The notes beneath the pieces are model-generated. The model worked only from the letters and a program-made list of their open reading frames with translations. It was not told the DNA's origin and did not search any database. From positions 473,501-537,500 of the forward strand of contig NZ_CP072141.1 in assembly GCF_019355555.1 (NCBI RefSeq): a stretch of 64,000 nt of DNA. Reading direction: 5' to 3'. How positions within the stretch are numbered: the first letter of the stretch is position 1; each line of letters starts with the position of its first letter. Shown here piece after piece: positions 1 to 8,562 of this stretch. The DNA is from Rhizobium sp. L51/94. GTDB taxonomy: Bacteria; Pseudomonadota; Alphaproteobacteria; Rhizobiales; Rhizobiaceae. A program made the position numbers and the translations under genes.

Positions 1-103
1 TGAAGCTTCTGGTGATCGATTTCGCGTCCCCCGCAAGCGTCCAGCCTTCTAGGCCGGTCATCTTTTCTTCTATGGCCGTCGCTTCAAGTTTGTCGTATTT
101 CAT
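1..103 (-). CDS. phhB: 4a-hydroxytetrahydrobiopterin dehydratase, N-terminal part
   Basis: The gene runs off the left edge; only about 34 N-terminal codons are present. They read MKYDKLEATA..., then GLEGW and ITRSF, which is the usual opening of pterin-4a-carbinolamine dehydratases in rhizobia. The enzyme dehydrates 4a-hydroxytetrahydropterin so the cofactor of aromatic amino acid hydroxylases can be recycled. The catalytic histidine cluster lies outside the window, so the call rests on the N-terminus alone. It is divergent from the phosphatase gene, with 35 bases between starts. Confidence 0.7.
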   Translation of the reverse strand, partial: MKYDKLEATAIEEKMTGLEGWTLAGDAKSITRSF

Positions 104-138
104 GTCGGTGGCCCTCGTTTGAACAGTCGAAAGTTCGT

Positions 139-618
139 ATGCATCGCTTCAAGATCCTCTTCGTCTGCATGGGCAACATCTGTCGCTCGCCGCTCGCCGA
201 AGGAATTTTCAAACATATGGCAATAAACGCCGGACGCGCCGCAGAGTTCGATATCGACTCGGCCGGCACGGGCGGATGGCATCAGGGCAACCCGCCCGAT
301 CCGCGCTCGATCGCTGTTGCCGCTGCGCACGGCATCGATATCGCGGCCCAGCGCGCACGCCGCATCGCAGCTGCCGACTTCGATCATTTCGACCTGATCC
401 TGGCGCTTGATCGTGACAATTTAAGGGTTCTCGAAAAGATGGCGAGTGGCGCAAACGCGGCCAAGCTGCATCTCTTCAATCGGTATGCGCTGGAAACCGG
501 CGATGACATCCCGGATCCCTACTACGGCGGCCGGGATGATTTTGACCGTGCCTACAGCATGCTCTTGACCGGCTGCAAGGCCTTGCTGGAAACCGCCGGG
601 AAAGTTCGCACCTCGTGA
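139..618 (+). CDS. Low-molecular-weight protein tyrosine phosphatase
   Basis: Cytoplasmic LMW-PTP of 159 residues, the normal family length. The P-loop CMGNICRS lies at residues 10-17 and fits C-x5-R, with Cys10 as nucleophile and Arg16 binding phosphate. The DPYYGG motif at 126-131 supplies the general acid Asp126. Family members remove phosphate from tyrosines of kinases or exopolysaccharide-related proteins, or from small phosphate esters; the substrate here cannot be told. There is no tyrosine kinase gene beside it, so it looks like the housekeeping type. Its last 67 bases overlap the 3' end of the convergent thpR gene. Confidence 0.85.
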   Translation: MHRFKILFVCMGNICRSPLAEGIFKHMAINAGRAAEFDIDSAGTGGWHQGNPPDPRSIAVAAAHGIDIAAQRARRIAAADFDHFDLILALDRDNLRVLEKMASGANAAKLHLFNRYALETGDDIPDPYYGGRDDFDRAYSMLLTGCKALLETAGKVRTS

Positions 619-1145
619 AGCGGAAAAATCTCTTCCGTCAGATACGGACCGCCGCCCACCGATTCCCGAGACGATAGCAGCACAAAGCGTGACGCCGTGA
701 ACAGCGATGTCTGGAAATTGCCGCGGCCGGAGAGATAGTGCGCGACATCGTCCAGACGCGACGATTTCAACCGGGCCAGCGTAACGTGCGGCATGAATTT
801 CCGGGGATCCGCCGACAGGCCGACCCGCTGGCAGATCCGCTCGATCTCGCCCTGCAGGGCATACATTTCGGGGTTGGGCGTGACCCCGGCCCAGACGGAA
901 TGCGGTTTCTTGGAGCCGAAGGCACCGATGCCATCTAGCTTGATCTGGAATTCGGGCCTTTCGATCCGGTCCAGGCGCTCGACGATTTCATCGGCGGTCC
1001 GGCCGTCGACGTCCCCGATAAAGCGCAAGGTGATGTGGTAGTTCTCTACGTCAATCCACCGGGCGCCCGGTAGACCACCGCGCAACAACGACAGGCTCAT
1101 CGCCGCGTTACGGGGAATTTCGAGGGCGGTAAACAGTCTCGGCAT
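552..1145 (-). CDS. thpR: RNA 2',3'-cyclic phosphodiesterase (2H family)
   Basis: A 197-residue member of the 2H phosphoesterase superfamily. The two diagnostic H-x-T-x motifs are visible: HITL at 37-40 and HVTL at 120-123. The opening MPRLFTALEIP is typical of ThpR/LigT. The family hydrolyses 2',3'-cyclic phosphate ends of RNA and can ligate tRNA halves in vitro; the cellular role is not settled. The protein is somewhat longer than the common 175-180 residues: the extra C-terminal part is encoded on DNA shared antisense with the end of the phosphatase gene. Convergent with that gene and followed upstream by tesA on the same strand. Confidence 0.85.
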   Translation of the reverse strand: MPRLFTALEIPRNAAMSLSLLRGGLPGARWIDVENYHITLRFIGDVDGRTADEIVERLDRIERPEFQIKLDGIGAFGSKKPHSVWAGVTPNPEMYALQGEIERICQRVGLSADPRKFMPHVTLARLKSSRLDDVAHYLSGRGNFQTSLFTASRFVLLSSRESVGGGPYLTEEIFPLHEVRTFPAVSSKALQPVKSML

Positions 1146-1211
1146 GGCGAGATCCCCGAATCTTTTGCAGATACATGCAGCGAATCACGCAATCAAATGC
1201 GGCGCAAGTGT

Positions 1212-1862
1212 CTATTTCTGCACCGCAGCGATCGTCCCAATGAAACTTGTCACCTGTGGCATAATCCGCTGTACCATGACATCGACCCCTTCAGGATTGG
1301 GATGCATGCCATCCTGCAGTTGCAACTTTGCCTGAGCGGCAACGCCGTCAAGGAAGAATGGGTACAACGGCAACTGGTACTTGTCGGCCAGCCGCTTGTA
1401 GATCGGGTTGAAACGGGCGGCGTAATCCCCACCCATATTCGGCGGCGCTAGCATGCCTGCCAGAAGAACGGGAATTTTGCGTTCCTTCAGCTTGGCGATG
1501 ATCGCATCGAGGTTCTTCTCGCTCTCCTCCGGTGCAATGCCACGCAGCGCATCGTTGGCGCCGAGTTCGAGAATGACGCCATCGGTACCGTCTGGCACCG
1601 ACCAGTCTGTCCGCGCCAACCCGCCGGAGGTCGTGTCGCCGGACACACCGGCATCGGAAACCGCGACATCGAGCCCCTTGGCTTTCAACGCGGCCTCGAG
1701 CTTTGCCGGAAAACCGTCGCCCGGTGGCAGCATGTAACCGGCCATCAGGCTGTCGCCGAGACCGACCAGCTGGATGGTTCTTGCGGCCGCCGGACCGCAG
1801 AGGCCGAACACAAGGGCAGCGGCAATGACGACGAATTGAAACCCGGCAACTTTAAAACGCAT
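1212..1862 (-). CDS. tesA: Periplasmic SGNH/GDSL esterase, acyl-CoA thioesterase I / arylesterase
   Basis: A 216-residue exported SGNH hydrolase. Residues 1-28 form a signal peptide ending near AAA. Block I is GDSLMAGY with the nucleophile Ser38, block III is GANDALRG, and block V is DGMHPNP holding the Asp-His pair. Family members are lysophospholipase, thioesterase and arylesterase. It is divergent from an ABC ATPase-permease pair, the same arrangement as tesA next to ybbA-ybbP in enterobacteria, which supports the assignment. The natural substrate in this organism is not known. Confidence 0.85.
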   Translation of the reverse strand: MRFKVAGFQFVVIAAALVFGLCGPAAARTIQLVGLGDSLMAGYMLPPGDGFPAKLEAALKAKGLDVAVSDAGVSGDTTSGGLARTDWSVPDGTDGVILELGANDALRGIAPEESEKNLDAIIAKLKERKIPVLLAGMLAPPNMGGDYAARFNPIYKRLADKYQLPLYPFFLDGVAAQAKLQLQDGMHPNPEGVDVMVQRIMPQVTSFIGTIAAVQK

Positions 1863-1934
1863 GATCGATTCCCTAGATTGCCTGCATTGGGCGCGCAGCA
1901 GCGGCCCGTCTTCGCTTATATAGGGCAGTTCTCA

Positions 1935-2645
1935 TTGGCTAAAACAATCATCGAGCTGAAGAAGGCGGATTTGACGCTGGGCAACGCCGCCGCGTCGGTG
2001 CATGTGCTGAAAGGCATCGACCTGACCATTTTCGAAGGCGAATCCGTCGGCATCGTCGGTCCTTCCGGATCAGGCAAATCGACGCTGCTGATGGTTCTGG
2101 CCGGGCTGGAGAGCCTCGACAGCGGCGAAATCATCATTCGCGACACCCCGCTGCATGCGCTCAGCGAAGACAAGGTCGCCGATTTTCGCGGCCGCAACAT
2201 CGGCATTGTCTTTCAGTCCTTCCACCTGATCGCCAACATGACGGCGCTGGAAAATGTCGCGGTGCCGCTGGAACTGGCCAATGTGCGGGATGCCTTCGAC
2301 ATCGCCCGCCGGGAGCTCCAGTCCGTCGGGCTGGGCGAACGTCTCACCCATTATCCCGGCCAGCTCTCGGGCGGCGAACAGCAGCGGGTGGCGATTGCCC
2401 GCGCGCTTGCCCCCTCGCCGGCCCTGATCATCGCCGACGAACCGACCGGCAACCTCGACACCGATACCGGCCGGCAGATCGCCGACTTGTTGTTTGCAAA
2501 GAAGGCCGAGCGCGGCACGACCCTGTTGCTGGTCACCCACGACAACGCGCTGGCGGCCCGCTGCTCGCGCCAGATCCGCGTCCGCTCCGGCGCAATCGAC
2601 AGCGACAACACGAAGACGTCCGACCAGCAGGCGATTTTCGCATGA
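1935..2645 (+). CDS. ABC transporter ATP-binding protein, YbbA/LolD type
   Basis: ATPase of a MacB/LolCDE-like ABC system, about 236 residues if started at the TTG of 1935, giving MAKTIIELKKADLTL as in related proteins. A longer reading from 1836 would overlap the divergent tesA start and has no homology-like sequence, so TTG is preferred. Walker A GPSGSGKST is at about 42-50, the signature LSGGEQQR near 144-151, and Walker B LIIADEP near 164-170. The stop overlaps the permease start by 4 bases, so the two are translationally coupled. By analogy with YbbA-YbbP the pair may handle lipids or envelope hydrophobics together with TesA. Confidence 0.85.
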   Translation: MAKTIIELKKADLTLGNAAASVHVLKGIDLTIFEGESVGIVGPSGSGKSTLLMVLAGLESLDSGEIIIRDTPLHALSEDKVADFRGRNIGIVFQSFHLIANMTALENVAVPLELANVRDAFDIARRELQSVGLGERLTHYPGQLSGGEQQRVAIARALAPSPALIIADEPTGNLDTDTGRQIADLLFAKKAERGTTLLLVTHDNALAARCSRQIRVRSGAIDSDNTKTSDQQAIFA

Positions 2646-5188
2646 CGCTCGGCGGCGCCCGCCTTTCACTCGCCTTCCGTCTGGCGCTGCGCGAACTGCG
2701 TGGCGGCTTGCGCGGGTTTTATATCTTCCTCGCCTGTATCGCGCTCGGCACCGGCGCCATCGCCGCCGTCAATTCCGTTTCGCGCTCGATCACCGATGCT
2801 ATCGCAACGCAGGGCCAGACGCTGCTGGCCGGCGACGTGCGCTTCGAAATCAACAATCGCGAGGCAACGCCAGAAGAGATGTCCTATCTCAAAGGCCTCG
2901 GCACGCTTTCTGCGTCGACCGGTGTGCGATCGATGGCGCGCCTGCCGGATGGTACCGACCAGTCACTGGTCGAGGTCAAGGCCGTCGATCAGGCCTATCC
3001 GCTTTATGGCAAATTCGAAGCTGATCCGGATCAGCCGCTTTCGACGCTTCTGGCGGAAAAGGACGGCACCTATGGCGCGCTGGTAGCGCCCCTGCTGCTC
3101 GATCGCCTCAACCTGAAAATCGGCAGCGAACTGCTGCTGGGCAGCGCCAAGCTGCGAATTTCAGGCACGATCAAGAACGAACCCGACGCGATTTCCGAGG
3201 GCTTCGCCTTTGCGCCGAGATTGCTCACCAGCGCCGATGCCCTGACAGCCTCCGGCCTGGTGCAGAACGGCAGCCTCGTCGAGCATGGCTACAAGATCCG
3301 CATGGCAGACCCTGCCAATGGACTGAAAGGCATTGCAGACCGTGCCAACAAGGCCTTTCCGCAAGCCGGCTGGTCGATCCGCACCAGCGACAAGGCAGCA
3401 CCGTCGCTGGCCGACAACATCACCCGCTTCTCGCAATTCCTCACCCTCGTCGGCCTGACGGCGCTGATCGTCGGCGGCGTCGGGGTGGCCAATGCCGTGC
3501 GCGCCTTTCTCGACAGCAAGCGCACGACCATCGCAACCTTCAAATGCCTCGGCGCTCCCGCCTCCGTCGTGGTGATGATCTATCTGATCCAGATCGCCCT
3601 GATCGCGCTCGCCGGCATTCTTGTCGGCCTTGTGATCGGCGCGATAGCCCCGATTTTCGCGTCTCAGTTCATGGCGCAGTTCCTGCCGGTCTCGACAGCG
3701 CCGACCCTCTACCCGGGTGCGCTGACGCTGGCCGCGCTGTTCGGCCTCCTGACCACGCTCGCCTTCGCGATCCTGCCGCTCGGCCACGCCCGCGAAGTGC
3801 CGGCGACGGCGCTGTTCCGCGAGCAGGGCTTCGAGACCCGCAAGCTGCCGTCCTGGCCCTATCTCCTCGGCGCAGCGCTATTGCTCGCAGCCCTCTCCGC
3901 GCTTGCCGTCTTTACCGCCTATGACCGCTTTATCGCCATCGTCTTCATCGTGGCCATCGCGGTGGCCTTCGCAGTCCTGCGGCTGGTCGCCTGGGGCCTG
4001 GCATGGCTCGCAAAGCGCAGTCCGCGCGTCAATTCGCCGGCACTGCGGCTTGCTATCGGCAACATCCACCGGCCGGGCGCGCTGACCGCATCCGTCGTGT
4101 TGTCTCTCGGCCTCGGCCTGGCACTGCTGGTGACCTTGACGCTGATCGACAGCAACATGCGGCGCGAACTGACCGGCCACATGGCAGACAGGGCGCCGAA
4201 CTTCTTCTTCGTCGATATCCAGGGCAGCGAACTCGATGGCTTCAAGACGCTGGTCTCAGCGCAGGCGCCAAAGGGCAAACTGACCGAGGTGCCGATGCTG
4301 CGCGGCCGCATCACCGCCTTCAACGGCGAGGACATTACCAAGCGGCAGGTCCCGCCGGCCGGCCAATGGGTGCTGCGCGGCGACCGAGGCATCACCTATG
4401 CCGAAACGCCGCCGGAAAATGCCGCCATCACCGAAGGCAAGTGGTGGGACAGGGGATATACCGGCGAACCGCTGGTGTCGTTCTCGCAGGAGGAAGGCAA
4501 GGCGCTGGGCTTGAAGCTCGGAGACAGCGTCACCGTCAATGTGCTCGGGCGCAACATGACGGCCAAGATCGCCAACTTCCGCAAGGTGGAATGGCAATCG
4601 CTGTCGATCAATTTCGTCATGATCTTCACCCCGAACACCTTCAAGGGCGCGCCACACGCCTGGCTGGCGACGCTGACAGACCCGTCCGCGACGGCCGAGC
4701 AGGAGGCGACGATCCTGCGAACCGTGACCAATGCCTATCCGACTATCACCAGCGTCCGCGTCAAGGATGCGCTCGACATGATCAACTCCCTCGTGGCCCA
4801 GCTGGCGACAGCCATCCGTGCCGCCGCCTCGATCGCGCTGATCGCCTCGGTGCTGGTGCTGGCCGGTGCGCTTGCCGCCGGCAACAGGGCCCGCACCCAC
4901 GATGCCGTGGTGCTGAAGACGCTGGGGGCGACCCGCGCCATGCTGATCCGCGCCTTCACCTACGAATACCTCATCCTCGGCGTGGCAACGGCGATCTTTG
5001 CGCTCGCTGCCGGCTCGGTCGCGGCGTGGTACATCGTCAGCCGGATCATGCATTTGCCGTCAAGCTTCCTGCCGGACGTCGCCTTTTCGACAATTGTCAT
5101 CGCTCTGGTGCTGACGGTCGGCATCGGCCTCATCGGCACGTGGCGCATTCTAGGCCAGAAAGCAGCACCCGTGCTGCGCGAACTCTAG
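2642..5188 (+). CDS. FtsX-domain ABC transporter permease, YbbP type
   Basis: An 848-residue inner-membrane permease with the plan of YbbP: an N-terminal membrane segment, a periplasmic domain, a first three-helix FtsX block near 260-400, two more helices near 420-470, a second periplasmic domain near 500-710, and a last FtsX block to the C terminus. Family systems do not import solutes but move or extrude hydrophobic molecules by a mechanotransmission-like cycle. Start ATG overlaps the end of the ATPase gene in ATGA. No obvious terminator follows; the next gene has its own leader. Confidence 0.85.
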   Translation: MTLGGARLSLAFRLALRELRGGLRGFYIFLACIALGTGAIAAVNSVSRSITDAIATQGQTLLAGDVRFEINNREATPEEMSYLKGLGTLSASTGVRSMARLPDGTDQSLVEVKAVDQAYPLYGKFEADPDQPLSTLLAEKDGTYGALVAPLLLDRLNLKIGSELLLGSAKLRISGTIKNEPDAISEGFAFAPRLLTSADALTASGLVQNGSLVEHGYKIRMADPANGLKGIADRANKAFPQAGWSIRTSDKAAPSLADNITRFSQFLTLVGLTALIVGGVGVANAVRAFLDSKRTTIATFKCLGAPASVVVMIYLIQIALIALAGILVGLVIGAIAPIFASQFMAQFLPVSTAPTLYPGALTLAALFGLLTTLAFAILPLGHAREVPATALFREQGFETRKLPSWPYLLGAALLLAALSALAVFTAYDRFIAIVFIVAIAVAFAVLRLVAWGLAWLAKRSPRVNSPALRLAIGNIHRPGALTASVVLSLGLGLALLVTLTLIDSNMRRELTGHMADRAPNFFFVDIQGSELDGFKTLVSAQAPKGKLTEVPMLRGRITAFNGEDITKRQVPPAGQWVLRGDRGITYAETPPENAAITEGKWWDRGYTGEPLVSFSQEEGKALGLKLGDSVTVNVLGRNMTAKIANFRKVEWQSLSINFVMIFTPNTFKGAPHAWLATLTDPSATAEQEATILRTVTNAYPTITSVRVKDALDMINSLVAQLATAIRAAASIALIASVLVLAGALAAGNRARTHDAVVLKTLGATRAMLIRAFTYEYLILGVATAIFALAAGSVAAWYIVSRIMHLPSSFLPDVAFSTIVIALVLTVGIGLIGTWRILGQKAAPVLREL

Positions 5189-5306
5189 GGTCCGCCATTA
5201 ACCCAGGCGGCCAAAAGCCCCGAGGTTACATCGATTTAACCCGATTGCAGATCGTTGGCTCTTGTACGCGCGCCTCGAAAGCCTCATATTCTCGTCAGGC
5301 ATGCTG

Positions 5307-5364
5307 GAGCTCCGCAGCGGCGCCCGGGACTGAAGTGCCCGACACCGTCATCCACTCGGAGCTT
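5307..5364 (+). promoter_or_regulatory. Structured 5' leader hairpin of the Bax-inhibitor-1 family gene (ybhL-leader-like)
   Basis: An elongated hairpin directly before the ribosome binding site. Outer stem 5307-5314 pairs with 5357-5364 (AGCTCCG with CGGAGCT); CGG at 5318-5320 pairs with CCG at 5345-5347; CGGG at 5325-5328 pairs with CCCG at 5338-5341 around a GACTGAAGTGC-containing tip. Alphaproteobacterial ybhL genes are known to carry a conserved leader RNA of this general form (ybhL motif). The match is by position and shape, not by a covariance-model search. Confidence 0.45.
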
Positions 5365-5377
5365 GAAAGAGGAAAAC

Positions 5378-6148
5378 ATGGCTGACTTTCGTAATTTCCC
5401 CAACCGGGCAACCGGCGCGCAATCGGGCGCAGTGATCGACGAGGGCCTTCGCAGCTACATGCTGAAGGTCTATAACCTGATGGCACTGGGTCTGGTGCTG
5501 ACGGGCGTCGCCGCCTACGCCCTGATCGCGCTCACCACGACCACTGATCCGACACAGGCAGCGGCCAATTTCCACGGCGTCATGCTGACCAGCGCCGGCG
5601 TTGCCGTCTACGGCTCGCCGCTGAAGTGGGTCATCATGCTGGCGCCCCTGGCTGCCGTGTTCTTCCTGAGCTTCCGCATCAACAACATGAGCGTGTCCGC
5701 TGCTCGGACGACATTCATGGTCTATGCGGGCCTGGTCGGATTGTCGCTGTCGTCGATCTTCCTGGTCTATACGACTGGTAGCGTCGTCCAGACGTTCTTC
5801 ATCACGGCTGCCGCCTTCGGTGCGCTTTCGCTCTACGGCTACACGACTAAGCGCAGCCTGTCGGCGATGGGTTCGTTCCTGATGATGGGCCTGTTCGGCA
5901 TCATCATCGCCTCGGTCGTCAACATCTTCATGCAGTCCTCGGCCCTGCAGTTTGCCATCTCGGCAATCGGCGTCCTGGTCTTCGCCGGCCTCACGGCCTA
6001 CGATACCCAGCGGATCAAGGAACTGTACTTCGAAGCAGACGACGACGTCGTTGCCGGCCGCAAGGCCATCATGGGCGCCCTGACCCTGTACCTCGACTTC
6101 ATCAACCTGTTCATGTTCCTGCTGCAGTTCATGGGCAACCGGAAGTAA
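5378..6148 (+). CDS. Bax inhibitor-1/YccA/YbhL family membrane protein
   Basis: A 256-residue protein with seven predicted membrane helices, of the BI-1 (TMBIM) family, which includes pH-sensitive calcium leak channels and the FtsH-associated YccA. The start MADFRNFPNRATG follows a good ribosome binding site (AGAGGAAAAC) and matches family N-termini; a longer in-frame reading from 5255 runs through the leader and is rejected. The C-terminal part has the conserved AYDTQRIKELY segment. A monocistronic gene with its own leader hairpin and terminator. Physiological role in rhizobia is unclear. Confidence 0.88.
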   Translation: MADFRNFPNRATGAQSGAVIDEGLRSYMLKVYNLMALGLVLTGVAAYALIALTTTTDPTQAAANFHGVMLTSAGVAVYGSPLKWVIMLAPLAAVFFLSFRINNMSVSAARTTFMVYAGLVGLSLSSIFLVYTTGSVVQTFFITAAAFGALSLYGYTTKRSLSAMGSFLMMGLFGIIIASVVNIFMQSSALQFAISAIGVLVFAGLTAYDTQRIKELYFEADDDVVAGRKAIMGALTLYLDFINLFMFLLQFMGNRK

Positions 6149-6198
6149 GGCTCAGGCGCCAGGCTCCGAGAAGTCTTTTGAGACGAGAAATCGACCAT

Positions 6199-6227
6199 AC
6201 GGGGGCATCGCTGCCCCCGTTTCTGTA
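6199..6227 (+). terminator. Rho-independent terminator of the BI-1 family gene
   Basis: Perfect 9-bp stem ACGGGGGCA / TGCCCCCGT (6199-6207 with 6212-6220) with loop TCGC, followed by TTTCTGT, 51 bases after the stop codon. Confidence 0.85.
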
Positions 6228-6274
6228 TTGTTTTTCAGTTCGATGACCGCTGAGATAGATCTTGCCAGCGGTCG

Positions 6275-6922
6275 TCACGCGGTGATGGTCATCACCAGCC
6301 AGTCTCGATCGGTGATCTCTGCCAGCATTGCCTGCGCATCGGCAAGGGCATGGCTCTCCTTTAAAAGTGACCACGCAGCCAGGGTCTGGTCGTCGGCGTG
6401 TGGCGGGATGCCTCTAGCCAAGTGATCGAGGCGTTTCTTCAGCGCCTGTCCGATGCGTCCCGGCGTCCAGCCACCGGTGTCGCGGTAGCCGCCTTGATCG
6501 AGCTTCACGGCCGGCGCAGCGTAGCTTTCCAGCATCGCTTCAACCGGATTTCCCCTGAGAAGGAAGCTGATGTCCTCCGACGACCAACCCAGCAGGGGCA
6601 GCTGCGTCTCCAGCAGGTGATGGTTGGCATCGTTGCTGGCGCTAAGGCCGGGAATGGGAACGAAGGCACCGGCCAGTGTAGCTAGGGCAGCGAGCCCCGG
6701 GCTTATGAACTGTGGCTGCATCCACGACGAAACAACTCCCTCTTGATGGAGGCGGAACGCCGATCGCAGATCTTCGCGCTCTGCCAGCGAGCCATACGCG
6801 CCCAGCGCCAAGGTCGAAAGCTCTCGGTAGTCGCGCCGGCTCCACGCGGCCAGCAAAGTTGAAACCTTCTGGTCGAATTCGGCCGTAGCCGGGCAACGAA
6901 AGGCGTGATGAAGGATTGCCAT
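6275..6922 (-). CDS. Hypothetical protein, 215 residues
   Basis: I do not recognise this family. The protein is soluble in appearance, has no signal peptide or clear membrane helix, and opens MAILHHAFRC. A GGGAG stretch seven bases before the ATG gives a plausible ribosome binding site. A mid-region rich in Ala/Leu (about 75-100) could be a short hydrophobic helix. Codon choice and length support a real gene, and no longer frame competes. It is the last gene of a minus-strand run that includes an exported protein and two RhiA-like proteins, but 87 bases separate it from the next gene, so joint transcription is uncertain. Confidence 0.6.
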   Translation of the reverse strand: MAILHHAFRCPATAEFDQKVSTLLAAWSRRDYRELSTLALGAYGSLAEREDLRSAFRLHQEGVVSSWMQPQFISPGLAALATLAGAFVPIPGLSASNDANHHLLETQLPLLGWSSEDISFLLRGNPVEAMLESYAAPAVKLDQGGYRDTGGWTPGRIGQALKKRLDHLARGIPPHADDQTLAAWSLLKESHALADAQAMLAEITDRDWLVMTITA

Positions 6923-7009
6923 GCGGGACTCCCATTGGGAAGCCGCCAGGCAAGGTTGCCCAGCGGCGAAACACTTTTACCGGAAGAACTCAAATCTACC
7001 GGGAAACCT

Positions 7010-7564
7010 TCAGCGCACGCAATTTTGCTGCGAGCCGTTGATGACCGTTACGCCGAAATTATTGGCATTGAAGGCGAGATTATGAAAGCCCAAGGCCGCG
7101 ACCCTGGAGGCTGTATTATTTGAGGGAGGAGGCTGTGGCACCATGTTTACCATTTCGCCCTTGCCGATGTTCCAATGGCCTGGCGGCACATTGTCGAAAA
7201 CAATTCTCCATGGAAAAGGCAGAGGATTGTTCGGACCGCCGATGGCAACGCTCACATCGCCGACGATATCCTGGGCATTTTGCAGCGGGTGAGCAACGGT
7301 ATTGGCAAGATGGACTTTAACAAAGCATTCATATCGGGGCAAAAGTTGCTGCGCCTCCACGTCGCTAGCGGCGTAAAAAAACGACAGGTTCGGGTTGACG
7401 CCGCTGACACCGAAGCTCGCCAGGCTCCAGTCCACGGTGCCATTCGCGGCGGCATGTACCGTATGATAGACGTCATAGGCCTGGGCATGGTTCGCGAGAC
7501 CGATGGTGGTGAAAGAGGCAAGCATCGCTGCCAACAGGCTGTGACGCAGTTTGTCGATTTTCAT
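7010..7564 (-). CDS. Exported hypothetical protein, 184 residues
   Basis: A small secreted or periplasmic protein of unknown function. Residues 1-29 form a clear Sec signal peptide: MKIDKLRHS, a hydrophobic stretch, then NHAQA before the mature YDVYHTVHAAANG. The mature part is rich in Asn, Val and Pro and has two cysteines, one in the middle (YECFVKV) and one at the C terminus (QQNCVR), which could form a disulfide. It precedes nothing but the 6275-6922 gene and follows the RhiA-like genes, so it may be a partner of these. AGGAAAG upstream of the ATG is a good ribosome binding site. Confidence 0.65.
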   Translation of the reverse strand: MKIDKLRHSLLAAMLASFTTIGLANHAQAYDVYHTVHAAANGTVDWSLASFGVSGVNPNLSFFYAASDVEAQQLLPRYECFVKVHLANTVAHPLQNAQDIVGDVSVAIGGPNNPLPFPWRIVFDNVPPGHWNIGKGEMVNMVPQPPPSNNTASRVAALGFHNLAFNANNFGVTVINGSQQNCVR

Positions 7565-7790
7565 TGGACTTTCCTTTTCACAATAAGGGAGTGGTCGCTC
7601 GTCGCACCATGCGCAGAGCGTTGCCGGAAATGCAGAAGCGGTGACGGGTCACCGCAATGTTTGGGGGGCTAGGCAGAGCGTGCTTGGGACGCTCCGAAGT
7701 CTGTCAAAGAAGGCCGTTGCCATCTCAGGATCTGCGGCAGGTTGCCCGCAGAGGTCCAGCACGGCAGCAACAGGGCCGCCGTGCCGAAGA

Positions 7791-8399
7791 TCAGGCTGTG
7801 GTGATCAGGTTGTTCAGGCCGAGCGTGGCCGTCCGCGATGTCAGCGCGCCGCCGTACGTCACCTCGACCGCCGAGCTGATGTCCTCGATGTCCATGACGT
7901 CGCCCGTCGTGTAGTTGCCGAAGATCACCCAGTAGTTTGGATGCGGCGTGAAGACGGCCGTCATGTTCGGAGCCGCCTGGACGGCGTGGGTCCCGGATCC
8001 CGCCATGCCGATGCCGACTGACGTGTAGTTGGGCTGGACGTTGGACAGCTGCTGGATCGTCAGGGAGCCGATTGCACCCGTACCGGCGGGATTGGCAAAG
8101 GTGGTGGCCCCGAAACCGTCTTGCGTCAGCTGCACGACGTTCTGCCCGTTCGGATCTGCTGCGACATTCTGTGTTGCGGCAAAGTTGATGCCCGGCTGCA
8201 GCAGGCCAGTCTCCGACCAGACGAAGCTGTAGTCGAGACCCCAGGTAAAGGTGACTTTGCTGGACACGGCCGTTGGCCGGGCGAACCAGGCCAGCGAAAA
8301 GATGTTACCGGGAATGGTCATCGGTGGTGGCTTCTGGAAGACCGCAAAGCTGCCGGACATCTGCGAGTTATTGATGCATGTCAGAGAGTAAGTCGTCAT
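7791..8399 (-). CDS. RhiA-like protein
   Basis: A 202-residue protein whose opening (YSLTCINNSQ, then FAVFQKPPP and FSLAWFARP) resembles RhiA, an abundant cytoplasmic protein expressed in the rhizosphere by Rhizobium leguminosarum; the later WGLDYSFVWSETG segment fits the same family. No signal peptide is present and the predicted fold is all beta. Function of RhiA is unknown. The neighbouring gene at 8563-9210 begins with a similar pattern, so the two look like distant paralogues. The family call is from memory of the motif layout and needs an alignment. Confidence 0.5.
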   Translation of the reverse strand: MTTYSLTCINNSQMSGSFAVFQKPPPMTIPGNIFSLAWFARPTAVSSKVTFTWGLDYSFVWSETGLLQPGINFAATQNVAADPNGQNVVQLTQDGFGATTFANPAGTGAIGSLTIQQLSNVQPNYTSVGIGMAGSGTHAVQAAPNMTAVFTPHPNYWVIFGNYTTGDVMDIEDISSAVEVTYGGALTSRTATLGLNNLITTA

Positions 8400-8441
8400 T
8401 GTCGTCGCCTTTCGTTTCGGGAAGATCCCCTGTGATCAAGA

Positions 8442-8477
8442 GGCCGGCACCGCCCAGGGGAGGATGCGGTGCCGGCC
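8442..8477 (-). other. Intercistronic stem-loop between the two RhiA-like genes
   Basis: A perfect 12-bp inverted repeat (8442-8453 with 8466-8477, GGCCGGCACCGC) around a 12-base loop. A second hairpin, GCCCGGCT/AGCCGGGC, lies at 8522-8547. There is no T-run, so these may protect mRNA ends or set relative expression rather than terminate. Confidence 0.55.
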
Positions 8478-8562
8478 CGCCTCGCCGCTCAAGTCGTGCG
8501 GAGCATGGAGACGGCGAGGATGCCCGGCTCGGTGGCGGAAGCCGGGCAATCGGAAATTGCAG

